Source: Haplomitrium mnioides
Lineage: Eukaryota; Marchantiophyta; Haplomitriopsida; Calobryales
Assembly: GCA_049999725.1 (NCBI GenBank)
Contig: JBNGIS010020796.1
Location: 1-26,040 of the forward strand
Reading direction: 5' to 3'
DNA: 26,040 bases
Shown here in pieces: positions 7,881 to 17,234 of the stretch; position 1 is the stretch's first letter; each line of letters begins with the position of its first letter. The notes under the pieces are model-generated. The model did no database searches, was not told where the DNA came from, and worked only from the letters and a program-made list of their open reading frames with translations. The position numbers and the translations under genes were made by a program.

Positions 7881-10119
7881 GACCCTCCTGTGGCTTTCTT
7901 TAGGAAAGGTAAGAGACTCCTTTGTGGCTTCCTTTAAGTAAGGTGGGAGACGCTCTTGTGGATTTCTTTAAGCAAGGTGGGAGACCCTCCTATGTCTTTA
8001 TTTAGGGAAGGTGGGAGACCCTTATGTGGCTTTCTTTAGGTAAGATAAGAGACCCTCCTGTGGCTTTTTCTAGGTATGGTGGGAGAACCTCGTATGGCTT
8101 TCTTTAAGTAAGGTGGGAGACCCTCTTGTGACTTTTTTTAGGTAGGGTGGGAGACCTTTCTATGGCTTTCTTTAAGTAAGGTGGGAGACCCTCATGTGGC
8201 TTTCTTTGAGTAAAAGGGAGACCCTCCTATGGCTTTCTTTAGGTATGGTGGGGGACCCTCTTGTGACTTTCTTTAGGTTAGATTGGAGGCCCTCTTGTGA
8301 TTTTGTTTAGTTAAGGTTGGAGAGCCTTCTGTGGCTTTCTTGAGGTAAGGTGGGAGATCTTGTTGTGAATTTCTTTAGGTAAGGTAAGAAGCCCTCTTGT
8401 GACTTTGTTAAGTTAAGCTGAGAGACCCTCTTGTGGCTTTTTTAGGGAAGGTGGGAGACCCTCTTGTGGCTTTCTTTAAGTAAGGTGAGAGAACCTCTTG
8501 TGGATTTCTTGAAGTAAGGTAGGAGACCCTTCTATGGCTTTATTTAGAGAAGGTGCGAGACCCTCATGTAGCTTTTTTTGGGTAAGATAGAAGACCCTCC
8601 TTTGGCTTTCTTGAGGTAAGATGGGAGACCGTCATGTGGGTTTTTTTTTCGTAAAGTAAGAGGCCCACTTGTGTCTTTCTTTAGGTAAAATAGGAAGCCC
8701 TCTTGTGACTTTCTTTCGTTAAGCTAGTAGACTGTCCTGTGGATTTCTTTAGGGAAGGTAGGAGACCTTCGTGTGGCTTTCTTTTAATAAGGTGGGAGAC
8801 CCTCTTGTGGATTTCGTTAAGAAAGGTGGGAGACCCTCCTATGGATTTATTTAGGGAAGCTGGGAGACCCTCATGTGGCTTTCTTTAGGTAAGATGGGAG
8901 ACCCTCCTGTGGCTTTCGCTAGGTAAGGTGGGAGACCCTCCTGTGGCTTTCTTTAAGTAAGGTGGAAGACCCTCATGTGACTTTCTTTAGGTAAGGTGGG
9001 AGATCTTCTTGACGCTTTCTTTAAGTAGGGTGGGAGACCCTCTTGTGGCTTTATTTGAGTAACATAGGAGACGTTCCTATTGCTTTCTCTAGGTAAGGTG
9101 GGAGACCCTACTGTGACTGTCCTTAGGTTAGATAGGAGGCTCTTTTGTGTATTTCTTTTGGTAAGGTGGGAGACCCTTCGTGGCTTTCTTGAGGTAAGGT
9201 GGGAGATCTTGTTGTGACTTTCTTTAGATAAGGCAAGAGGCCCTCTTGTGGCTTTCTGTATTTAAGTTGGGAGACTCTCCCGTGGCTTTCTTTAGGGAAG
9301 GTGGGAGACCCTCTCGTGGCTTTCTTTAGGGAAGGTGGGAGACCTTCTTGTGGCTTCCTTTAAAGAAAGGTGGGAGACCTTCCTATGGCTTTCTTTAAGT
9401 ATGGTCGGTGAACCTCTCATGGATGTCTTTAAGAAAGGTAGGGGACCCTCCTATCGCTTTATTTGTGGAAGGTGGGAGACCCTCATGTGACTTTTTTTAG
9501 GTAAGATGGGAGACCCTCTTGTGGCTTTCTTTAGATAAGGTGGGAGACCCTCCTGTGGCTTTTTTGAAGTAAGGTGGGAGACCCTCCTGTGGCTTTTTTG
9601 AAGTAAGGTGGGAGACTCTCCTGTGACTTTCTTTAGGTAAGGTGCGAGACCCTCCTATAGCTTTCTTTAAGTAAGTTGGGAGACCCTCTTATGGCTTTCT
9701 TTAGGTATGGTGGGACACCCTCCTGTGGCTTTCTTTAAGGAAGGTGGAAGACCCTCATGTTGGTTTATCTAGGTAAGGTGGGAGACTTTCATGTGGCTTT
9801 CTTTAGGTAAGGTGGGAGACCCTCATGTGGCTTTCTTTAGATAAGGTAGGAGGCCCTCTTGTGACTTTCTTTCGTTAAGGTGGGAGACCCTCTTGTGGCT
9901 TTCTTTAGGGAGGGTGGGAGACCCTCTTGTGGCTTTCTTTAAGTAAGGTGGGAGACTCTTTTGTGACGTTATTTAGGAAAGATAGGACCCCCTCTTGTGA
10001 CTTTATTTAGTTGAGGTGGAAGACCCTCTTGTGGCTTTCTTTAGAGATGGTGGGAGACCCTTGTGTAGCTTTCTTTAGATAAGGTGGGAGACCCTCCGAT
10101 GGCTTTCTTTAAGTAAGGT

Positions 10120-10600
10120 CGGAGACCCTGCTGTGGCTTTCTTGAAGTAAGGTGGGAGACCTTGTTGTTACTTTCTTGAGGTAAGGTAGAAGGCCCTCTT
10201 GTAACTTTCTTCAGTTAAGGTGGGAGACCCTCTTATGGCTTTCTTAAGGTAAGGTGGGAGACCTTCTTGTGGCTTTCTTTAGGTCAAGTGGGAGATCCTC
10301 CTTTTGATTTCTTTAGGTAATGTGGGAGAACCTCTTTTGACTTTCTTTAGGTAGGATAGGAGGCCGTCTTGTGACTTTCTTTAGTGAAGGTGGGAGACCC
10401 TCCTATGGATTTGTTTAGCTAAGGTAGGAGACGCTCTTGTGACTTTCTTTAGGTAAGATGGGAGGCCTGTTTGTGACTTTCTTTAGATAAGGTGGGAGAT
10501 CCTCCTTAGTTTCTTTAGGAAAGCTAGGAGACCATCTTGTGACTTTCTTTAGGTGAGATAGGAGGCCCTCTTGTGTTTTTCTTTATTTAAGGTGGGAGAC
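10120..10600. repeat. Array segment, copy 2 of a 2720-bp offset pair
   Basis: Partner of 7400-7880. The exact multiple of 34 shows that the duplication kept unit phase, as expected from unequal exchange. Confidence 0.8.
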
Positions 10601-10799
10601 CCTCTTGTGGCTTTCTTAACGTAAAGTGAGAGACCTTTTGTGACTTTCTTTAGGTAAGATAGGAGGCCCTCTTTTGACTTTCTATAGTTAAGCTGGGAGA
10701 ACCTTCTGTGGCTTTCTCTAGGGAAGGTCGGAGACTGTCTTGTGGCTTTCTTTAGGGAAGGTGGGAGACCCTTCTATGGCTTTCTTTAAAGAAAGGTGG

Positions 10800-10804
10800 G
10801 AGAT
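10800..10804. repeat. Target site duplication, left copy (GAGAT)
   Basis: GAGAT precedes the left gypsy LTR, and GAGAC (16171-16175) follows the right LTR. Array units normally have GGGAGACC here, so GAGAC is the ancestral target and the left copy has one substitution. Five bases is the usual duplication for LTR elements. Confidence 0.8.
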
Positions 10805-10872
10805 TGTAATAGTACAAACATAAGGTTGTGCTATTTATAAGAAAAGAGAGAGGAGTGAAGGAAGTAGTAGTG

Positions 10873-10960
10873 AGTCACTTTTAGGGCAAGATTAGGCTAC
10901 TTGCATTTGAAGTCACTTTTGGTAGAGAGTCACCTTTAGGGCTGAAAGGAGAAGTGACTT
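10873..10960. promoter_or_regulatory. Repeated AGTCACTTTT motif in gypsy U3
   Basis: AGTCACTTTT is at 10873-10882 and 10911-10920, AGTCACCTTT at 10928-10937, and the inverted AAGTGACTT at 10952-10960. All lie within 125 bp upstream of the TATA box. Clustered repeats in U3 are often enhancer-like, but no binding factor can be named. Confidence 0.45.
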
Positions 10961-10997
10961 GTAAGTGAAGTAAGAGGGATGACACCCTCTTCTCTTG

Positions 10998-11006
10998 TAT
11001 AAATAA
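10998..11006 (+). promoter_or_regulatory. TATA box of gypsy 5' LTR
   Basis: TATAAATAA lies about 195 bp into the LTR, followed by a small GGGCT-TCTT-AGCCC stem. The same place in the 3' LTR reads TAAAAATAG, so only this copy keeps a good TATA box. Confidence 0.6.
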
Positions 11007-11128
11007 AAGGGCTTCTTAGCCCCACTCCTCATTCTAGAGTTCCTATTGAATCACTTGGGTTCTTTGGTTACTTGGCTTTTGCTTGCACTCTTGGTCTCAG
11101 GTTAGACCTTGAGTTGCTTTTGGTTGAA

Positions 11129-11145
11129 GAACTCTATTAGAGTTC
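11129..11145. other. Hairpin in gypsy LTR (7-bp arms)
   Basis: GAACTCT, loop ATT, AGAGTTC. It is identical in the 3' LTR at 16106-16122 even though the LTRs differ by about 8%, which hints at constraint or chance over a short stretch. It lies in R/U5. Confidence 0.5.
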
Positions 11146-11194
11146 ACCATGAGTTCTTACTCATTCGGATTTGGTCTGTGAGATTCTTTTACAT

Positions 11195-11206
11195 TGGTAT
11201 CAGAGC
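11195..11206 (+). promoter_or_regulatory. Primer-binding site, initiator Met-tRNA 3' end
   Basis: TGGTATCAGAGC is the exact complement of the last 12 bases of plant initiator Met-tRNA including CCA. It begins one base after the LTR end. This is the commonest primer site of plant LTR elements. Confidence 0.95.
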
Positions 11207-11450
11207 TACGGTTCATTTTTTGTATGAGCTACATGGAGAATCAAGAGGAGGTGATTCAAGCAATGGAACAACAACTTGAACATCTTTCACACCTTTTGGA
11301 TGTGGGAATAAAAGAAGGAGCAATGTTTCAAGAAGAAGAGAGTTATGGGCGATTTCCAACACCAAAAGCATATGATAGAAAGGTGACTTGTGGTGCTTGT
11401 AAGAACTTTATTTTTGATGTGAACAATATTTTGAAGCTACAAACATTAGA

Positions 11451-11478
11451 GAGTATAGTTGGCGAATTCTATTTGCGG
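11451..11478 (+). repeat. 28-bp sequence repeated on both sides of the 400-N gap, left copy
   Basis: 11451-11478 is identical to 11880-11907, which starts at the first base after the gap. Only one base (11479) separates the left copy from the N run. This looks like two contig ends that overlap, so the gap may hold no sequence. Confidence 0.85.
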
Positions 11479-11479
11479 C

Positions 11480-11879
11480 NNNNNNNNNNNNNNNNNNNNN
11501 NNNNNNNNNNNNNNNNNNNNNNNNNNNNNNNNNNNNNNNNNNNNNNNNNNNNNNNNNNNNNNNNNNNNNNNNNNNNNNNNNNNNNNNNNNNNNNNNNNNN
11601 NNNNNNNNNNNNNNNNNNNNNNNNNNNNNNNNNNNNNNNNNNNNNNNNNNNNNNNNNNNNNNNNNNNNNNNNNNNNNNNNNNNNNNNNNNNNNNNNNNNN
11701 NNNNNNNNNNNNNNNNNNNNNNNNNNNNNNNNNNNNNNNNNNNNNNNNNNNNNNNNNNNNNNNNNNNNNNNNNNNNNNNNNNNNNNNNNNNNNNNNNNNN
11801 NNNNNNNNNNNNNNNNNNNNNNNNNNNNNNNNNNNNNNNNNNNNNNNNNNNNNNNNNNNNNNNNNNNNNNNNNNNNNNN
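11480..11879. other. Assembly gap, 400 N
   Basis: Exactly 400 N lie in the chromovirus gag, bounded by the identical 28-bp ends described at 11451-11478 and 11880-11907. The stated length is probably an estimate. Confidence 0.97.
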
Positions 11880-12319
11880 GAGTATAGTTGGCGAATTCTA
11901 TTTGCGGTAAGCTAATTAGAAGGAGTTGCAAAAACTTGGTGGAGATATCAAATAGAACAAGCAAAACATGGATTTGTTGCTTCTATTGTTTCTTGGCATG
12001 AGTTCAAAGAAGGAGTGATTTCAAGATTAAGAGTTGTAAATGCTTCAAAAGTAGCACAAGATCGATTGGCCGAATTGAAGCAACTTGGTATAGTGAGAAG
12101 TTTTGTGACATTTTCATGATACAATTATGCAAATTCCTGATGTAAGAGAAGAAGAAGCATTAGACCGCTTTGTTCGGAGATTGAAGTCTTGCATGAGAAA
12201 AGAAGTTACTATGAGAGATCCTACTCAATTAGAAGAAGCATTGCGTGTGGTGTTGCGGCGTGACTCATTACTCACTGCTACAGAAGTTAGATTTCGTCAT
12301 CAACCATTTGAACAACGTT

Positions 12320-12726
12320 CTCAAAACCTTGCAAGCTCTAATGGAATTAAAATTCCAACAAGAATTCGAGGTACCTTATTTCATCTTGATGGTATGATTG
12401 AGGAGCACTCTTGTAGAATGTTGGTCGATAATGGGAGTTCTGAAAATTTTATGTCACTACGTTTTGCTAAGAAAATCAAAGAAAAATATAGACCTATCAA
12501 GTGGAGTGTTGTGACTATGGCTGATGGCCAAAAGCATGATGTGTTTTGCTCTCAAAAGCCATTCCTTCTAAGGATTGGAAAAGAGTATACAGAATCTATG
12601 CAATTTGTTATTGCACCTGTACAATATGACATCATTTTAGGATTGCCTTGACTTGAAGAAAGGTCCACTTAACTTGATTGGGGAAAATGACAAATTCAAA
12701 TTACCTTTCAAGGTAAGAAATTTCTT
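12320..12726 (+). pseudogene. pol: Chromovirus protease remnant
   Basis: In the pol frame, CRMLVDNGSSENFMS (Asp codon at 12427) followed by IAPVQYDIILGLP matches the retropepsin fold of gypsy elements, an aspartic protease that would cut Gag-Pol. The catalytic triad, normally Asp-Ser/Thr-Gly, reads Asp-Asn-Gly here. A TGA at 12649 stands where the family has Trp after LGLP. Further stops at 12670 (TAA) and 12688 (TGA) follow in frame, then ITFQGKKFLLG continues into the next domain. The zinc knuckle expected between capsid and protease is absent. The link from the capsid end to the protease is only about 30 residues, which suggests an in-frame deletion. Confidence 0.88.
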
Positions 12727-14325
12727 TTGGGGTCTTCAACACCATTGGTCAAGAAGCCTAAATCAGTTCAGCATGTTAATTCAGTGGCACAAGAGTTGCC
12801 TGTCTTTGCTGTTTGGGTTAAGCCTATCATAAACTTGAGTAAAGAGGAGGAAAAAGGTGCGCATGCCGTAATGATAGATGATATTTTCAAAGAGTTTGCG
12901 GATGTGTTTCCGGAGGATTTGCCAAAGGGGTTACCACATGATTGAGGAATGCCTTTTTTGATTGAGTTGATACCGGGAAGCACTTCTTATAACCGACCTA
13001 TATATCGGCTATCACCACAAGAATTAGAGGAGCTTTGAAAGACATTGACGGATCTTCTTGAGAAGGATTTCATTCAACACAAAACTTCTCGTTGGGGAGC
13101 TCCGGTATTCTTTGTACCAAAGAAAAATGGTGGATTTTGTCTTTGTACAGATTATCGAGGATTGAACAATCAAACGGTGAAGAATGCTTATCCTCTACCT
13201 CGCATTGATGATTTGTTAGATCAATTGAGTGGTGCATGATTTTTTTCTAAGTTGGATCTTCGAAGTGGCTATTGGAAAATTCCAATCAAGCCAAATGATG
13301 TACCAAAGACAACTTTTCGAACAAGGTATGGGCATTTTGAAAGGGAAGTTCTTACATTTGGTCTTACTAATGCTCTGGCGATATTTATAGATCAAATGCA
13401 TCGAGTTTTTGATGGGTTATTGGATAAGTCAGTGTTGGTATTTTTGGACGATATTCTTATTTTTAGTAAAAGTGAAATTGAGCATTGTGCTCATCTCAAA
13501 GAGGTACTACAACGGCTATGCAATTGGAAGTTTTATTGCAAGAAGTCTAAGTGTGAGTTTTGGAAGCAAGAGGTGACTTATCTAGGGCATAAAGTGTCTA
13601 CGGATGGCATCAAGATGGAGGAAGAGAAAATCAAGGCTATTGCAGAGTGGCCAACACCAAATGATGCAAAGGATGTTCGAGCTTTTAATGGATTAGCAAG
13701 CTTTTATCGAAGATTCATTCATTACTATGCTCATATTGCTGCACCACTTATGGATTTACTAGAGAAGGATGCAAAGTTCAAATGGACGACCAAGGAGCAA
13801 GTGGCATTTCAACAACTCAAGGATGCGGTGACATTTCGTCCAATTCTACAACCATATGATCCAAAGAGGCGTTACATAGTTGACTTTGATGCCTCTAATT
13901 TTGCTATTGGAATGGTTTTACAACAAGAGTTTGAAGATAGACTTCATCCAATTGCATTCATATCACGCCGATTGAATGCGGCGGAGAGAAATTATTTTGC
14001 AAGAGATCGAGAGCAATTAGCAATGGTTTATGCTACCAAAGTGTGGAGATACTATCTTTTGGGCAAACCTATACTTATGCGTACAGACCACAAGCCATTG
14101 CTTCAAGCAATCCACTTGGAAAATATGATAAGTCGTTATCATTGGTGGGAAGATCAACTACAACTCTTTGATTTCAAGTTGGAGTACAAGCCAGGAAGGT
14201 TCCACATTATTCCTAATACATTGTCTCGAAGACCGGATCATCGAATAAATACACTAAAGATAGCAAATGCTGGTATATTACATCTTGATGAAGCGACCAG
14301 TGATGGCTTTCGACAAAAGTTATAA
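12727..14325 (+). pseudogene. pol: Chromovirus reverse transcriptase and RNase H remnant
   Basis: One frame continues from the protease. It shows [73 protein letters not shown] and FRTRYGHFE. The catalytic VFLDDILIFSK follows, with Asp-Asp at 13447-13452. The connection has CEFWKQEVTYLGH and SFYRRFIHYY. RNase H begins near 13850 with VDFDAS (catalytic-type Asp at 13888) and ends in RTDHKPLLQ. Stops are TGA at 12943, 13036 and 13237, which all sit where the family has Arg, and TAA at 14323. From 13240 to 14322 the frame is open for about 360 codons. The active sites survive, but substitutions such as FGLTNALAIF mark decay. Confidence 0.95.
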
Positions 14326-15560
14326 GAAGACACCTTTTTTACTCTTGTTAGAGCATGTTTAGCAGTCCAAGATAGTGAGTATCATACCTTTTCCATTTGG
14401 GATGGTATTCTCTATCAAGCCTATCAAATATATGTTCCTCAAGATGATGCGTTTCGAATGGCATGTTTACAAGAAGCACATGATATTCCGATTTTTGGGC
14501 ATCTTAGAGTAGACAAGACTATGGAGTTGCTTCAACGGACTTAGTGGTGGCCAAACCTAGCTCGAGATGTTTGTGGCTTTGTTTGTTCTTGTAAAAGTTG
14601 TCAACGAAACAAGGCTTCAAATCAAAAACTAGTTGGTCTTCTGCAACCATCATCGATTCCTACTGCTCGGTGGGAACATGTAAGTTTGGATCTTTTCACT
14701 TCGCTTCCAACCACGCCTCGTGGGTTTACAGCCATTGTGGTGTTTGTGGATAAGCTAAGCAAACAAATTCATCTAGCACCGACAATGGATACGGTGGATG
14801 CTCCACAACTGGCAAAGATTTATTTTGATACAATCTTTCGATATCATGGAATGCCAAAGGTACTTATATTTGATAGAGATCCACGATTCACTGGGAAGTT
14901 TTATCGAGAGCTATTCACACTTTTGGGTACCAAACTATCTATGTCTACGGCGTATCATCCTCAAACAGATGGGCAAATCGAACGAGCAAATCGTATTGTG
15001 GAGGATATGCTTTGAGCGTTTATCAATATTCATCATATGGATTGGGATAGTTTTTTACCAGCTATGGAGTTTGCATACAACAACTCCAAACAGGCAAGTA
15101 CTGGCTTTTCTCCTTTCTTTCTTAATTCTGGTAAACATCCTCTTGTTCCCGATGGTTTGCTTTCTCCTTCGTCTTCCAATGTTCCAAGTCTTTCTACCTT
15201 TTTGTCTTGTTTATCTTCCTCGTTGCAAGATGCTAGAAACTATCTTGTTATTGCTCAAAATCAGCAAAAACAGTTTGCCGATAAACATCGTCGTGATTTC
15301 GCTTATATTTTAGGTGACCAAGTTGTGTTATCCACTCATAATCTTCCATTGTTTTTAGATACTCAAGTCCATAAGTTATCTCCTGCTTGGATTGGTTCTT
15401 TCTCTATTTCTCAGGTTATTTCTCCCGTTGCTTATAAACTTGATCTTCCTCTTCATATGAAGATTCATACTGTGTTCCATGTGTCTAAACTTAAGCCTTT
15501 TGTTTTTAGTCCATCTTCTTTTCCAAATCGTGTTCAACTTCCTCCTCTGGCCATTGTTGT
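14326..15560 (+). pseudogene. pol: Chromovirus integrase remnant (HHCC, DDE, GPY/F)
   Basis: It continues in the same frame. The zinc-binding part has His-His in EAHDIPIFGH and Cys-Cys in CSCKSCQRNK, all four ligands present, with a TAG at 14542 between them. The catalytic core has WEHVSLDLFTSLP (first Asp), LIFDRDPRFTGKF (second Asp) and TDGQIERANR (Glu), so DDE is intact. A TGA at 15013 stands where the family has Arg after EDML. The C-terminal module reads HKLSPAWIGSFSI, with Ser where the GPY/F motif has Pro, then VAYKLDLP and FHVSKLKPF. The enzyme would insert element DNA. Two in-frame stops disable it. Confidence 0.95.
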
Positions 15561-15768
15561 TGATGATCATGAAGAATTTGAAGTATATCGCATTTTGGCG
15601 AAAAGAGTTTTCAAGCGCGGGCGGCATCTACAAGTTCAATACAAGGTTTTGTAGAAAGGCTATCCACTTCATGATGCTACTTGGAAACCTTCTTCAAATC
15701 TTGAGAATGCTCAAGAAGCTATTAAAATTTTTGAAAGTTGTGGCAATGACGAGGACATCATTGACTAG
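15561..15768 (+). pseudogene. pol: Chromovirus chromodomain remnant
   Basis: The end of pol reads EEFEVYRILAKRV and RHLQVQYKVL, then TAG at 15652 where a Trp of the chromodomain cage is expected, then KGYPLHDATWKPSSNLENA, and a natural end at TAG 15766-15768. Chromodomains bind methylated histone H3 tails and in chromoviruses guide integration into heterochromatin. The stop removes the second half of the domain. The ends of the pol frame and the LTR are only 13 bp apart. Confidence 0.9.
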
Positions 15769-15781
15769 ACGGCGAGGATTA
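15769..15781 (+). promoter_or_regulatory. Polypurine tract region of gypsy element
   Basis: GGCGAGGATTA directly precedes the 3' LTR start TGTCAT. It is purine-rich with a C and two T interruptions, so it may be decayed. The position is right for the plus-strand primer. Confidence 0.55.
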
Positions 15782-16170
15782 TGTCATAGTACAAGCATAG
15801 GGTTGTGCTATTTATAAGAAAATAGAGAGGAGTAATGGAAGTGGTAGTGAGTCACTTTTAGGGTAAGATTAGGTTACTTGCATTTGAAGTCACTTTTGGT
15901 AGAGAGTCAACTTTACGGTTGAAATGAAAAGTGACTTGTAAGTGAAGTGAGGGGGATGACACCCTCTTCTCTTGTAAAAATAGAGGGGCTTCTTAGCCCC
16001 ACTCCTCATTCTGGAGTTCTTTTCAAATCACTTGGGTTCTTTGGTTGCTTGGCTTTTGCTTGCACTCTTGGTCTTAGCTTAGACCTTGAGTTGCTTTTAG
16101 TTGAAGAACTCTATTAGAGTTCACAATGAGTTCTTACTCATTTGGATTTGGTCTATGAGATTCTTTTACA
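15782..16170 (+). repeat. Gypsy 3' LTR, 389 bp
   Basis: It starts TGTCATAG and ends CTTTTACA, the same length as the 5' LTR with about 31 substitutions and no net indel. Its TATA site is altered (TAAAAATAG). The right edge abuts GAGACC of the tandem array. Confidence 0.95.
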
Positions 16171-16175
16171 GAGAC
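16171..16175. repeat. Target site duplication, right copy (GAGAC)
   Basis: It pairs with GAGAT at 10800-10804 and matches the array's usual GGGAGACC. It is the ancestral form of the target. Confidence 0.8.
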
Positions 16176-17234
16176 CCTCGTGTGGCTTTCTTTAAGTAAG
16201 GTGGGAGACCCTCCTGTGGCTTTCTTTAGGGAAGGTGGGAGACCCTCCTGTGGCTTTCTTTAAGTAAGGTGGGAGACCCTCCTATGGCTTTCTTAAGGTA
16301 AGGTAGGAGACCCTCTTGTGACTCTCTTTAGGCAAGATACAAGACCCTCTTGTGACTTTGTTTAGTTAAAGTGGCTGACCCTCCTCTGGCTTTCTTTAGG
16401 TTTGCTAGGAGACTATCTTGTGACTTTCTTTAGGTAAGATAGGAGGTCCTCTTGTGACTTTCTTTAGTTAATGTGGGAGAGCCTCTTGTGGCTTTCCCTA
16501 GGAAAGGTGGGAGTGCCTCCTCTGGCTTTTTTACGTACAGTGAGAGACCCTCTTGTGACTTTCTTTAGGTAAGATAGGAGGCCCTCTTGTGACTTTCTTT
16601 AATTAAGCTAGGAGACCCTCTTGTCACTTTTTTTAGGGAAGGTAGGAGACCCTTCTGTGGCTTTCTTTAAGTAAGGTTGGAGACCCTCTTGTGGATTCCT
16701 TTAAGAAAGGTGGGAGACCCTTCTATGGCTTTCTTAAGGGAAGGTGGGAGACCCTCATGTGGCTTTCTTTAGGTAAGATGGGAGAACCTTTTTTGGCTTT
16801 CTTTCGGTAAGGTGGGGGACCCTCCTGTTGCTTTCTTCAAGTAAGGAGGGAGACCCTCCTGTGACTTTCCTTAGGAAAGGTGGGAGACCGTGCTATGGCT
16901 TTCTTCAAGTAAGGTGAGAGACCCACCTGTGGCTTTCTTTAAGTAAGGTTGGAGACCCTCCTATGGCTTTCTTTAGGTAAGGCGAGAGAATCTCTTGTGA
17001 CTTCACTTAGGTTAGATAGGAGGCCCTCTTTTGATTTTGTTTAGTTAAGGTTGGAGACCCTCCTGTGGCTTTCTTGAGGTAAGGTGGGAGACCTTGTTGT
17101 GACTTTTTTTTAGGTAAGGTAGAAGGCCCTCTTCTGACTTTCTTTAGTTAAGCTAGGAGACCCTCTTATAGCTTTCTCTAGGTAAGGTGGCAAACCCTCC
17201 TGTGGCTTTCTTTAGGTATGGTGGGAGAGCCTCC

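Larger units (their letters stand above)
4957..10804. repeat. 34-bp tandem repeat array, left block (about 170 units)
   Basis: The whole interval is head-to-tail copies of a unit of about 34 bp, all in one orientation and moderately diverged. The common form is GTGGCTTTCTTTAGGTAAG followed by GTGGGAGACCCTCCT. A second form has GTGACTTTCTTTAGGTAAG and then ATAGGAGGCCCTCTT. A third, which usually follows it, has CTTTAGTTAAGG. Since 34 is not a multiple of 3, the frame shifts at each unit and no long open frame exists. Single-base indels and a few units of 33-36 bp occur. I see no gene in the interval. Larger duplications inside it are listed separately. It is cut at 10804 by the gypsy insertion. 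Confidence 0.97.
10805..11193 (+). repeat. Gypsy 5' LTR, 389 bp
   Basis: It starts TGTAATAG and ends CTTTTACA, giving TG...CA ends with a TGTAA/TTACA inverted pair. It aligns to 15782-16170 over the same length with about 31 differences by my count (8%), most of them transitions. U3 holds three AGTCAC(C/T)TT words and one inverted copy. Confidence 0.95.
11224..12290 (+). pseudogene. gag: Chromovirus gag remnant, gapped and frameshifted
   Basis: The likely start is the ATG at 11224 (or 11233), shortly after the primer site. The first 85 codons run with a coiled, acidic start (MENQEEVIQAMEQQLEHL) and then CKNFIFDVNNILK. A 400-N gap follows. After it, 11916 onward reads LEGVAKTWWRYQIEQ and SWHEFKEGVISRL, the core of the retrotransposon Gag domain, then DRLAELKQLGIVRSFV. 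A one-base shift in the T run at 12111-12114 moves the frame to IPDVREEEALDRFVRRLK, the end of the capsid domain. No CCHC zinc knuckle follows before the protease. The protein would form the particle shell, but this copy cannot make it. Confidence 0.88.
10805..16170 (+). mobile_element. Ty3/gypsy chromovirus, full-length but decayed
   Basis: This is a 5366-bp element (including 400 N) with two 389-bp LTRs, a primer-binding site for the initiator Met-tRNA 3' end, gag, protease, reverse transcriptase, RNase H, integrase and a C-terminal chromodomain, then a polypurine tract. Integrase after reverse transcriptase is the gypsy order and the chromodomain marks a chromovirus. Such chromodomains are known to steer insertion to heterochromatin, which fits its position inside a tandem array. 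Ten internal stops in pol, a frameshift in gag and a missing Gag zinc knuckle make it non-autonomous. It is flanked by a 5-bp duplication with one mismatch. Confidence 0.96.

Noticed and set aside
4957-10804. CRISPR-like array
   Set aside because: Repeats are head to tail with no unique spacers, units vary, and the context is plant retrotransposon DNA.
14798-15313. Long frames overlapping chromovirus pol in other frames (14798-15313, 15479-15817, minus 15376-15627)
   Set aside because: They are shadows of the integrase and chromodomain frame, which has the recognisable motifs.
12115-15768. Altered genetic code or programmed stop read-through in pol
   Set aside because: All three stop codons occur, at conserved Arg and Trp sites, together with other decay, so ordinary mutation of a silenced copy explains them better.
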